From Ophiothrix spiculata (Eukaryota; Echinodermata; Ophiuroidea; Amphilepidida; Ophiotrichidae), in NCBI GenBank assembly GCA_000969725.1, contig JXSR01S003943.1: DNA of 26,333 nucleotides, one strand, 5' to 3'. Shown here in pieces: positions 1 through 11,600 of the stretch (the first letter of the stretch is position 1; each line of letters opens with the position of its first letter). The position numbers and the translations under genes were made by a program. The notes beneath the pieces were generated by a model. That model was not told the origin of the DNA. It did no database searches and was given only the letters and a program-made list of their open reading frames with translations.

Positions 1-65
1 CTTATACAAAATACAAACATAAAAATAGGTAATATATCGTAAGTAAATAAACATCTAAATTATAC

Positions 66-109
66 CCACACACACACACACCCCATACACCATCACACAC
101 CCATCCCAC
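66..109. repeat. CA-rich microsatellite
   Basis: An imperfect (CA)n / CCA-rich tract runs through this stretch, broken by short C runs. It lies just beyond the 3' end of the minus-strand LINE fragment at 280-429 and may be its degenerated tail, but that link is only a guess. Confidence 0.6.
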
Positions 110-279
110 ACACAACATACCTCACATTCTATGAGTGATAAGCATGTTCAAAATAATTGAATACAACCAATTGAACATCAGAGCATAATAAAAAGTGTTT
201 AAGAGAATTAATGAAAAGCAGCATATTTTATGAATTATAATCATTTTTTCGAATACAACTTGAAACAGAATAACTGATG

Positions 280-429
280 CTATGCGTTGAGCAGTTCGGA
301 TTTTAGAAGTGACCTAAATTGATTTAGAGTTTTTGCCTGCTTAACATTTTTTGGTAGTTCATTTCAAACTTTTGGGCCAAATGAAGAAATTGTTTCCATT
401 TTTTTCAATGGCAATTTGAAGTCATCTCT
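280..429 (-). mobile_element. Decayed 3' end of a non-LTR retrotransposon ORF
   Basis: On the minus strand this reads as the last ~49 residues of a LINE reverse-transcriptase ORF, ending at a TAG at 280-282. The typical C-terminal pattern is visible: FGPKV, a broken Trp position, NELPKNVKQAKTLNQFRSLL and LKSELLNA. The Trp codon of the usual GPxxWN motif is TGA at 364-366, so the copy is dead. The upstream part is missing or too decayed to follow. It is probably a Jockey/CR1-type element. Confidence 0.65.
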
Positions 430-695
430 ATTATGAAATGGGCCTATAATTGCTAACATCACTTTTGTCACCATCCTTGAAGATTGATATACCAAGTTAC
501 AGGCTTTAATTTAGCCTAATTAACAAGAAATAGTTAATAAATGTTGGTCTTTATGCATTCTATTTAAATTTGGCATTTCACAAACTGCGCTATATGCAAA
601 AATTACGTACTAAAGTATAGCGTAAACAACGCATCATATGTAGATCTAAATGGTGCGTTATTTCAATTTCACGATGAAACTTTTTTCATATCTAA
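430..695. other. Non-coding stretch, nothing recognised
   Basis: AT-rich sequence between the minus-strand LINE remnant and the target-site duplication of the next LINE. I see no exon, structured repeat or RNA gene here. It may be further decayed LINE sequence. Confidence 0.4.
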
Positions 696-710
696 ATCAT
701 ATAGAACAGT
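696..710. repeat. Left target-site duplication of LINE insertion (15 bp)
   Basis: The 15-mer ATCATATAGAACAGT occurs here and again at 1993-2007. The open LINE reading frame begins at the next base, 711, so the pair fits the duplicated target of a 5'-truncated insertion. Confidence 0.75.
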
Positions 711-1992
711 TTGACATATTTCATATTGTACGTAAATGATCATACGCATACTTCTTATATACTTGATTTCATTCTTTTTGCTGATGACACTACTATTTTA
801 TTTTCTGAGAAAAATATTGTTAATAAAAAAAATATCGTCAATAGAGAATTGGTAGAAGTTTCAAATTGGTTCAAAGCAAATAAATTGTCAATCAATGCAT
901 CAAAAACCAACTTCATGATTCTAGGTACATCTTGTATAACAAGTAACGTGCAAAACGATTTGAATATTACACTCAACAATACAGAGCTCGAAAAAGTTAC
1001 CAGTACCAAATTTTTAGAAGTTATTATAGACGAGAATTTGTCATGGAAAAATCATATAAATTGTACATCCAAAACTATTTCAAAAAATATTGGTGTCATC
1101 AACAAACTAAAGCTAACTAAAACTTATCTTGACAAGATAATAAAACTTCAAAAATGGGCGATAAGATCAATTAATAATGCCCATTTCAGAAGACATACTG
1201 CTCCATTATTCTTTAAATCTAATTTACTCAATATCAACGACATGTACACTCTGGAACTAGGAGTTTTTATGTACAGATTGTATAAAATTCTAAAATGACT
1301 TACCAATATCATTAAATGATTACTTTACAAAACTCTCTGATATCCATAAATAAGTATAATACAAGACATACCAACGATTTGCAATTGACCAATAACAAAA
1401 AAGCTTTCTAAGACCAAAGCATAAGAACGAACGGCCCCGTATTATGGAACTCTTTGCCGAAAATTATTAAAGAATCTAAGTCGGTTAAGCATTTTAGAAT
1501 TTTATACAAACGTCACCTATTGCAAGCTTATAATTAACTTGCATCCTACATTTTTTGTACATCCCACATCCTTTGAGCCCATCATTGTTGTGTCTTGTGG
1601 TATCTTTATTTTCTTTGCTACTGTGTTGTGTAGTATTATAAAGGGGTAGGCTATTTAACAGGCCTTATTGGCCTTCCAGCTGGCTCCTCCATAAGATTTT
1701 TAACTGTGTTCATTTTTCTGTACTGTTTGAATGGAAATAACGTTTGATTTACTGTACTAAAAGATCGCTAAATGTAAAAAAAGCGTTTTCACATAGAGAT
1801 CTATAAGTTCAAAGCTATATTAAATAGGGTTTTAAGTAGTATTTTTATTTGGAATTAAACATAATAAAAACTTTGAAGTCTTTTCTTTTAAAAAATATTA
1901 GTATCAAAAGAAAAGTTAAGTACAAAGGCTCTTCTATGACACAAAGTCTACGTACAAATTTTCAAATGCGATTTTCTCGAAATGCGTCTTTC
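711..1992 (+). mobile_element. 5'-truncated non-LTR retrotransposon (LINE), RT fragment plus 3' UTR
   Basis: The 711-1298 frame encodes the C-terminal half of a reverse transcriptase. It starts at a YVND block, then has the catalytic FADD core (FILFADDTTILFS), a W.ANKLSIN..KT block and the late LQKWAIRSINNAHFRRHT segment. Beyond a stop at 1298 the homology resumes in other frames (NGPVLWNSLPKII, then RHLLQAYN) to a TAA at 1535-1537, so the ORF is broken. A 3' UTR of about 450 bp follows. The 23 nt at 1657-1679 recur in reverse at 17934-17956, marking a second family member. The insertion ends exactly at the repeated 15-mer. It is a Jockey/CR1-like LINE, inactive because truncated and frame-broken. 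Confidence 0.85.
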
Positions 1993-2007
1993 ATCATATA
2001 GAACAGT
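1993..2007. repeat. Right target-site duplication of LINE insertion (15 bp)
   Basis: Exact second copy of the 15-mer at 696-710. It defines the 3' boundary of the LINE at 1992. Confidence 0.75.
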
Positions 2008-2469
2008 ATGTGATGTGACCAACGAAATAATAATTTATAAGACAGTGAAAGTAAATCTAGAGTGGAGGGCCCTGCTGTTTGTTAATGCAACCTCACCTTG
2101 CACTTTTGTTTACAACTGTCCAAATAATATTTTATACATGTAGTCGGAAAGCAGCATCAATTAGTATTTTTGCATCTTACCTTTATGCATAGCTAACTGA
2201 ATTTCTGTGCCTGAGGTCAATTCAGTTAGGATCTGAATACTCCATATTTGATTAGCCCCATGGCTGGTGATTGATGCCCTGGCAATATATAGGTATACGC
2301 AGTTAATCTGGCACTAAGCTTCCAAAAACAAATTGCACAAAAATGGTTTGGGGTTTTTGGTGCCAAAATTATACATTTTGGTCAAAAAAGGTGTTGCTTT
2401 GATATTAGCTATGGATTTTGTTATATATAAATGATAAGAGGAAATGTCTACTTTTTTACTCTGTTCTAG
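2008..2469. other. Intron upstream of the first visible NAGLU exon
   Basis: Sequence up to the acceptor TTCTAG at 2464-2469, which is preceded by a pyrimidine-rich run. No earlier NAGLU exon could be found on the + strand between 1 and 2469, so this intron is at least about 2.4 kb and extends off the left edge. Confidence 0.6.
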
Positions 2470-2688
2470 ATATCGCTACTATCAGAATGTATGCACCGTG
2501 GGCTACACCTTTGCATTCTGGGATTGGAAGAGGTGGGAACAGGAAATAGACTGGATGGCAATGCATGGCATCAACATGCCCCTGGCATTCAATGCACAAG
2601 AAACTATCTGGCAAATGGTCTACAAGAAGATGGGATTCACACAGGAAGAGTTGGATGCCCATTTTGGAGGGCCAGCATTTTTAGCATG
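2470..2688 (+). CDS. NAGLU: NAGLU exon 1 of window (start of catalytic barrel)
   Basis: Begins with the last base of an Arg codon after an AG acceptor at 2468-2469 and ends with the first two bases of a Trp codon before GTAAG. It encodes about 73 residues: [38 protein letters not shown] and GPAFLAW, all highly conserved in GH89. In human NAGLU this segment starts near residue 128, where the N-terminal domain gives way to the (beta/alpha)8 catalytic barrel. The open frame reads on to 2692 only because the donor GT overlaps a TAA; splicing to the G at 4476 restores Trp. Confidence 0.96.
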
Positions 2689-5600
2689 GTAAGATTGTTT
2701 TTAAATTGTGATTGTTTATTCAATCCCTGTGTTAGGGGATAGAGGAACGGGTCTGTACAAAACTTTCATTTTCAACATTTCAATCTGAAATATTAGGCCA
2801 AAACAAGAGTGTTTTGATGCATTCCAGTTTGTCCATAAAGATGGCATAATGTTTAAGGTTGTTACATGGTAGGTTTATTGAACACCATAAAGTTGCTGAG
2901 CTATATGTGTGAATGCAAACAAACAGCTGTATTTTGTATTAAAGACCATATAAAAGGAAAATATATAGATGAGGTGACATTTTGATGTCATGCTCAGCGA
3001 TGTGTGTAGTCATTGTTTCTTGCCCGGCACTATGAGTGCACATGAGGTTTAAACAAGGACACATACTTTCAAAATTTGTACCAAATCAACTAAGGCTATT
3101 GAAACATGCAGTGATCATTTGTTGTTCCTATATGCATATCTGTGAGCCAGCTCCTTGCACATGATTATAAACATTTAGTGTCATTTCATCTGCAAATGCT
3201 GGCAAATATTCTTTCACAGTGTTTCTCTATCTACCATATAGAACTAACAAAATAAGTGTGTCGACTTCAAACATCAGAGGTCAAACGGGCAAATACAACC
3301 AAAACAATTTTTGGGCTTAAAATAGCTGTGTTCTATCAAAACTTTAAAGCAATACCATAAGATTTTGATCAAAAATGTTTTACAATAAAAACAGCATAAA
3401 GTGTATTTTGTCAACAAATTGTTTTGCCACCGAAAAATGGATAAAAAGCACATGCATGCATGCTTTCCTATACAAATTACATGAGGAATTAAATTCGGGA
3501 TTCCGAATTTAATTCAACAAATGGCCATAACTAAAAAAGTAAGCATATTTAAGCCAAATCATTTGAAGGGGTATTAATATCTACCAAAACAAACCAAATA
3601 AGCTAAAAAATCAAAAGTCATGGGTGGCAGGGGGCTCTTCATTTTTAACACTAATATACTATAGTATATACAGAATCCATCACCCTTGAATAAATGTTAA
3701 CTGTACATTGAAATTTTGGAAAATGTTCCATATGGTGGCATTTCATTAGGTGGGTATGCTAAAAGGGTGGTGTTGTTACATTTTTTCGTGGGTTCTCAAA
3801 CTTAATTTGATGTAAATTTACTATTCCTTGGCCTATTGACTTGTTTAATGTCTCATTTAAAAGCTTATACTTACTACTATTATGACCATGTAACACATTT
3901 TTGACCCACCTCATGAAATGCCACCATATTAAAAATAAAAACGATTTGTCGTAGATTTCATGGTTATGATTTATAATGATCAAAAATTCTATGATTTTAT
4001 TGTCCAATTCGGTAATCGGTCGGCAGGTTTTGTACCCGGGTAAGCTCATGACGGGCTGGTATCTGTGTACCCGTGTTTTAGTTCCAGGCCTATAGCTAAA
4101 TTAGTCAGCGACCATGGTAAGGTGCGCCGATGCTATATATGGAAATACAAATCATGGAGGCATAGCACACTATAATGCGCTAGAGCATAATTAGGCCACA
4201 ACTTTATGCGGCCGCCCGCAACCCAGTCACAGCTTGATTTTCCAAGATGGCCACTATAGGGTTGATTATGCATCTCAAGATTATTGTAAAAATATTCATC
4301 ACGTGTTTTGAAATTATCTAGAGGTGCATAATCAAGCTAATGGTGGCCATCTTGGAATATCAAAGCTGTGCGCACAAAGTTGTGACCTAATTGTGCTCCA
4401 ATCCCTCGAATTTTGTAGTTTTTTTATTGTAAAAATTCTAAAACTATCACTTAATTGTGTTGCATATCACTGCAGGGCTCGCATGGGTAACATGCGTGGC
4501 TGGGGTGGACCTCTACCGTCGTCATGGTACACAGGACAGCTTGCTTTGCAACATCAAATTCTACAGCGGATGAGATCCCTTGGAATGATACCAGTATTGC
4601 CAGCATTTGCAGGACATGTACCCAATGCAATCACAAGGTATGGTATGGTTCATTTTGTTCCATAAATGATCACATCTCTATGCCTCTAAAACAATGCAGT
4701 AAAGGTGAGATTCCTTTTATCCATTTGTGGTGCAGTTGCGGTGCGTTTTGCACTGTAGGGGTACTGGTAGTGGTATAATTTAAAGCACACGATTGAATGG
4801 TATCAGGTTGAAACTGAGATTCAATTTTGACCGTCCGTTTTCAATACGGTTCCGCATGCATTCCGTATGTGGTGCATTTTGAATTGATATACTGGTTTTC
4901 AGCAAGAGTGATTCCTTTTATCCGGTCCATTTGCTGTACGGTTATCAGGAAAAGCATGTGTTTACTTGAATCGGTCTCTGGAGCGATTCATCCATTTTGA
5001 GTGCGTTTTGGTCTTGCGGAAACTTTTCATACACTGAAGATGATGACATGGAACTGCATTGAAAATGGACAGTCAGAATTGAATCTCAGTTTCAACCTAA
5101 TCAGGTCCTGATACCATTGAATTATGTGCTTTACATTATACCACTACCAGTACCCTTACAGTGCAACCCTTACAGTGCAAAACTCACCGCAACCGCACCG
5201 CAAACAGATAAAAGGAATTTCACCTTTATAATTCCCACATTTCTTTTATCTTCCCTACTTGTGCTGAGCTAAATTCAAGATTTCCATTTAGAAGTGTCCC
5301 AAGGTTTCATGTACATACCTGGAAAAACAGGTTCAGTAACTTACCCTACATGAATTAATTTGAAAAAAATATGGTACAGGAAAAAATATATAATAATACA
5401 TAAGAATACTGCATCTTCCTGGATATTTTTTGATTTCGATATATATATGATTTGATATTTACAGAATTTTTCCAGATGCAAAAGTAACAAGATTGCCAGA
5501 TTGGGGACATTTTGATGACCAGTATTGCTGGTGAGTTAAGTTAAATGAAATTTGATGTCAGCAGAAATATCAACTTGTATGAGGAATCTCAAGGAGAAAT

Positions 5601-8600
5601 GCAGGTTCAAATCCTGATCGATTTTAAGGGGGTTATGGTCAGATATTAATAGGCCACTGTGAAATGTTTGTACTTTTGGTCCATATTCATGAAACACTGA
5701 TCTATTATAGTGTGTTTATTATTTGTTAACACTTAACAACCCATCTGGACCATGGTTTTGGCCCATTGCTTTTGTTCTTGACAATGGCAATTGTCTATGG
5801 ATATACTACAGATCCCATTCCCCTATTTATCCAATTCAGTATTAAAGAATATGGAACTCACTTCCTCTTCAACAAACGATAATAGGGCTATATTAATGTG
5901 TCTCAGTAGATTGTTAACCCTTTGAATCGTGGCCATTCCATGTGTATCTGTACCGCAGACCCTGGCCAACTAAAAAGTTTAAAATCACTATATAAGCCTT
6001 GAACTTACTTTGATTTTGATGTCCCTTGCTATATTTTTTAATGTTACAATAGCCTGAATTGTTCCAATAACCTACATTCAAACAAGAATGTTATTTATGA
6101 TGACCAACATATGACATTTACGTTTGCTATGAGCCGACGGTGTATGCCACATTTTTTGAAAATTGTGATCAAATCCAAGAAAGAATGAGGAATTATTGAC
6201 TTCTCTCGTGCAAATGAAAGCAAAATGACCCTTCAACCAAGGGTTCAACTATGACGTCTTCCGATGTAAAAAAAAAACATTGGAAATTGTAGCTACCCAT
6301 GCCAGTAGACAGGCACGTGTGCTAATAAAAACAGGTAAACTGCAGCTCATTTGGAATACGGTGCATGTACATGTGTGCCGGTATACTGGCTCATCAGGTT
6401 TAAAGGGTTAAATCATATCTTTTCAGTTCACCGGGTAAACACTGTTGCATTTCCACAACATGAGATATTTTTATACTGGGACTAATATACTTATATATAT
6501 ATTTGTCCCAGTTTTTATGTGTGACTTAGACTTAATGTGACTTATTTCTTAACGTGACTGCCAAACTACAGAGCAATAGGAGTAAAGTTTCTTGCCCAAG
6601 AAAGCATGAGACTTTGTTTTCAGTGGTATTGTAGCAATTATTTTTATAACTACGCTCTTGAAACCAGATGGAAGCATGTTTGGTATTATAAACTGAGATT
6701 TGGACCTCGTAATTGCTATTATTTTAAAGGGAAATTGGGACAAGCTATTAAATATTTTATTCTTAAAACCCTTGTCCTATTTTATTGTTTCCAGCACATA
6801 TTTTCTAGATCCCAGAGATCCAGCTTTTCAAACCATTGGAACCGCTTTCATACAAGCTGTAAGTATGGCAGATAATATGTGGCTAATAGGCCAAACAAAA
6901 ATGTTTTGGCAATGTTAACAATTCAGGGGAGTGGCATTATAGTAAACAACAGGGCATGAAATCATGAAATACTATTCATAAAAATTTAGAAGTTAAGAAA
7001 TAAATAAGTAAAAGCCCAACTCAAGTCCCTTTGGGGATGAAATGGTAAAGAAGGCATAAACAGTCATATCAAACATTTTAAAAGGAGGGATAAGGGTGGG
7101 GACTCGAAATATTTCACTGTTAGCCTCAACCTTGAATAAGATGAGTAAAGTTTCATTTCATCATAATGCCCCCCATGACAAAATTGAAGCTGAAAAAAGT
7201 TTAGCGAGTTGTTTAGAGAAGGCATCCCACAGCTTCTACTTAGAACAAATTTAGAAGTTTTCAAGCAGGAGGAAAAATTTATTTCAGATCGATTAGCTAT
7301 AGCTTTGTATCATTTATACTTTGATCAACACCAAATAGGCGTGCCTCTTCACATCGTGAATTGATACAGATAAGCATGTGTGTAGCTGAACACAGCACAA
7401 CTGCAGGAGACGCAGCGTGCGTTGCACGTTTGACTCATGCATCAATATATGCGGCGCGCCTGTAAGTGGGATTATGTTTACTTGCGAATCATAATTCCTG
7501 CCTATTTAGTATTAATCAAAGTATAGCTGCGGCAGATGAACACCTGTTTGCAGTTTTTAGCTGCCGCAATGCATCAATACCAGAGGCTCCACCACTTTAA
7601 TTGTCTCCTGTAAGAAGTCCATCAAAAGTCACCTTTTCCCCAATTAGTCGGTTGTGTCCACTTCCTTCCTTTTTTCTTCTCTCTTTCTCAGTGCTTTGTA
7701 TCCGTTTGGTTAAAAGGCGCTTTACAAATGCAAGTGTATGTATGTATATGTATCACACCATATTTGCTTATTGCTGCAATGGTTCGTCGCAAAAAAAGGA
7801 ATTCAATCCTATAGAATACATAATAAAATGTCATTGCAACCATACGACATGGTAATTGATAAACTGTGTGGACATGCTTGCCGCAAAATTTTTCAGGTGC
7901 ATCAAAGTTTTACGATTTTTGATGTCGTGTCTGTCGGTTGAATAATCAGCAAAACAAACTCTGAAATGACTCTTTGAAACCAGCTTAAATGACTAACTGA
8001 ATGTATTTGATTTCAGATGATAGAAGAATACAATGGAACGGAGCATGTATACAATGGGGACCTTTTCAATGAGATGAAACCAGCCAGTAGGTATGTGTTT
8101 TGTATAAGTTTGCATGACATTTTATGTAGGGAAGTTATAAAGGGTAATCGGTGGTCTGTTAAAGTAAATTTAGTTTTTGTAAGTTTAGATACTGTCAACT
8201 ACACAGCAGGCAATCACAAGTTTCCGTCAGTCACATCTGTTTTGGGCCAAGTTGGAGACAGCTTTTGGTTGCAACATATTTTTTGTATATCTCCCAAAAG
8301 CTTTTGGATGTAGGACAGGTATGATGATCTGACAGCCTGGCTTTCTGCTTTGGTGTTATGGTTTGTAGAAAGCATTCAACATACTATACTCTATCTCCCT
8401 CCGGCATCTTTAGTATATGTCCAAGAAAAGCAAGCTGTCTTAACTTAACTCGGTTTATGTGGCTCAGTACCAGTAGCTTGGTAGATTTGGGAATTAGGGG
8501 CATGATCAATGCGCTTAATGTTGAACATGATTCTGTAACATGATGTTGCAAATGTATTGATCTTACTCTCCATGTTGCTTGTGAGTTGCTGCGCAGTCCA

Positions 8601-11600
8601 CTGATGATGAAATACTGTATAGTGTATAAGTGGTATTTTCACGCTTCATTTATTTTCACATTCAATTCATCTAGAGTGAATGTACCACAAAAATGGTAAA
8701 TACTTTACCGTTGCACATTAAAAAATTAATAAGCGCAAAATTGAAAATGTTCAAAATGATGCAATGTTATTTTCCTAGTTTACATCAATTTTCAGTATAA
8801 AATTTGAAATATTCATGCAAATTGGATTCTTTCAATTTAGATCAAACCAATTCAGATTAATTCTAAAAAATGTACTTTGAATCCCCTTCTTTCTTCACCA
8901 TATTATAGTGATCCTATCTAGCTACCTCCAGACTAGTGGTTGTGTTTAACCAACACAGCAGACAAAGATGGTTGATGGAAAGCTGGTTGTTCCAAGATAC
9001 AGATTTCTGATGTTATCATGTTTTTTCTCTCCTATATTCTAGCGATCCTACGTATTTAGCCGACTCCAGAGGCGATGTTTATAAAGCCATCAGTGCTGCT
9101 GACAAGAATGGCATATATATGGTTGATGCAAGGCAGGCTGTTGTTCCATGATGCAGATTTCTGACATTATCCCGTTTTTTCTCTCCTATATTCTAGCGAT
9201 CCTACGTATTTAGCCGACTCAAGTGGCGCTGTTTATAAAGCCATCAGTGCCGCCGACAAGGATGGCGTATGGTTAATGCAAGGCTGGCTCTTCCAAGATG
9301 CAGACTTCTGGAGATCAACTCAAGTGAGAGCTTACGTACAAGGTGTTCCTAAGGTAAAACTTGATTATTGTTATCGTTATTATCTGTCGACTTCAGGGCA
9401 GGTGACTATCCAGCAATAAATATCCTGTGGTAATTTAGGCAGCTTGAATGAGCTCTTTATGCCATTTGTGTCTCCAAACATGTTTTAAGTGTTGAATTAT
9501 CACATATATGTCTTAGAAAGAGGGGGTTGAAGGTTGGCACTGTCATAGAAAGGTTAGGGGTGTGTTGCCCATTTCACAACTGGCCTGTCTCTTTCAGGGA
9601 CCCATTTTGGATAACAAGGCATTTATTTGAACGTGCAGTTCCAAAGTGCCCAACTCAATCACAATTTCAGAAATTTGTACTCAGAACTCAAATTGACCAC
9701 AAAGTACGTAGTTCTCTTGAGCTAGACTGCCTTCGTCTGTCTTACAGACAATGAAACTGTACTAGTAAAACAAAGTAACTCCAACCTACTAGTCATGAAA
9801 CCAGTCTTGGTTTTATGCTGCACTCCCTCTGACTCAAATTTTGATGCCCAAAATGTATGCTTATGGAAAGCAATTGCAGCACTTGTTGAAATTCCTCATG
9901 CCTTCAGCACTCATTGGTCCGTGGACATACACCAATGGACATACACCGAGGATCTTTAACAAAGACTAGTCCACCTTTCAGAGTAAATCTTCCATTCCCA
10001 TGTCCCTGAACCAGGGGTGGGGGGGGGGGTTCAGAAGTTAGGGCTGAACACTTCTACCAAACAAACAAAAAAGCAGTTACGCTCTCCTCTTCACCACCTC
10101 CTGCAAGAAAGAAGTTCAGTGCATTCCTGTTTTCCCTCCACTCATTAGGGCTGGGCTATAGGCAAATCAAACATTTATTGGACAATGTAAATGGAAACCC
10201 GGGGTGCAGGGTCCCAATGTTTGTAAATGCAACCCTGACTATGGATTTTTTGTTTTCTTTATCCAATAAATTGTTATTTTACCTATAATTAAATCGGCCC
10301 GATCTGCTGAAATCAGATGATTATGACAAGATCAGTGGCGGATCAGGATCAGCAAAATCACAGAAATCTTGTGATTCAACAACCAATCCATACCTCAACA
10401 GCTTAAGCAAGTAGCTTTGAGGTCTCCATGAATCTTGTTTAAAACACAACCACTTTGCCTCTTTTTAATTTTATGTTACCTACCTTACCTACTATTGTTA
10501 TTTCATTTCAGTCATCACTAATGTCCTGACCACAACAAGCTTCATAAAAATTATATTATATAGGTGGTAGAAATCCGATGTGTAATAAAGCTGTATAACA
10601 CACAAACATGTCGAGGATAATCATCAAACTTTTAATAGCATGTCTAAACTTTACTGTAGCTGGCGCTATGACTGACTTTTATACAGCTGAATGATTTTAT
10701 ATGCGTTCACTAAGATCGAAGGTTGTTCTCAGGTGCTATGATAAATTTGTGATAAAATCAGAATCTGTATCGCATCGGATCGGGCTGATTGTTGTAAAAA
10801 AAAGGATTGGGAATCAGCAATTACTGATAAAGTGTAGATCGGCCTGCCTCTACATCTCATATGGTGTAATATTCCATTTCTCTTGAAGTAGTTGAGTCGG
10901 GTTTAACCCTTTGATGCCGGCTCACGTGTACATGTACCGTATATCCGATGAGCCGGTTTACCAGCTTTCAGGTCACGTGTCAATGATGTATCTGTCATCA
11001 GGCATGGGCAGTTACAATTTTCAATGGTCTTATTTATATCGGAAGACATCAATGAAGCTTTGAACCCATGGTTGATGGGTCATTTTGCGCTAATTTACTT
11101 GACAGAGGTGAAAAATTCCACATATTTTTGCAAATTTGATCACAATTTTCAACAAATGTGGCTTCGCCCATAGACTACAACGTATATGTTGGTTGACATA
11201 AATAGTATTCTTTTGTGAATGCTGGTTATTGGAATATTTAAGACTACTGTAAAATGAAAACGTAAAGCAAGGGAAATCAAAATCTAAGTAAGTTTAGGGG
11301 TTATATAGTGTTTTTAAACACCGGGTCAACGGTACAGATACACGTTGAATGGCCAAAGTTCAAAGGGTTAAAATCACTGTTTAATGTGGCGACAACCATA
11401 AGACTTTCTCAAAAATACCACTATGAACTTATTGTTTAACAATACTTTACCACTTTCATTTGTCTCATCCTTATTTCCATCCTATACAGGGCAAGATGAT
11501 TATATTAGATCTGCAAGCAGAAAATCGTGCAATCTACAATAAGACCAATTCATTCTATGGTCAACCCTTTATTTGGTGTATGCTGCACAATTTTGGAGGA

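Noticed and set aside
7738..7941. Overlapping short frames at 7601-7941
   Set aside because: Chance frames in a LINE-type tail and intron sequence.
8017..8313. 98-codon frame continuing past exon 5
   Set aside because: Conservation with NAGLU stops at the GTATGT donor at 8091; the rest is intron read-through.
9527..9754. 76-codon open frame in the exon 6-7 intron
   Set aside because: No recognised similarity, and no splice sites or neighbours that support it.
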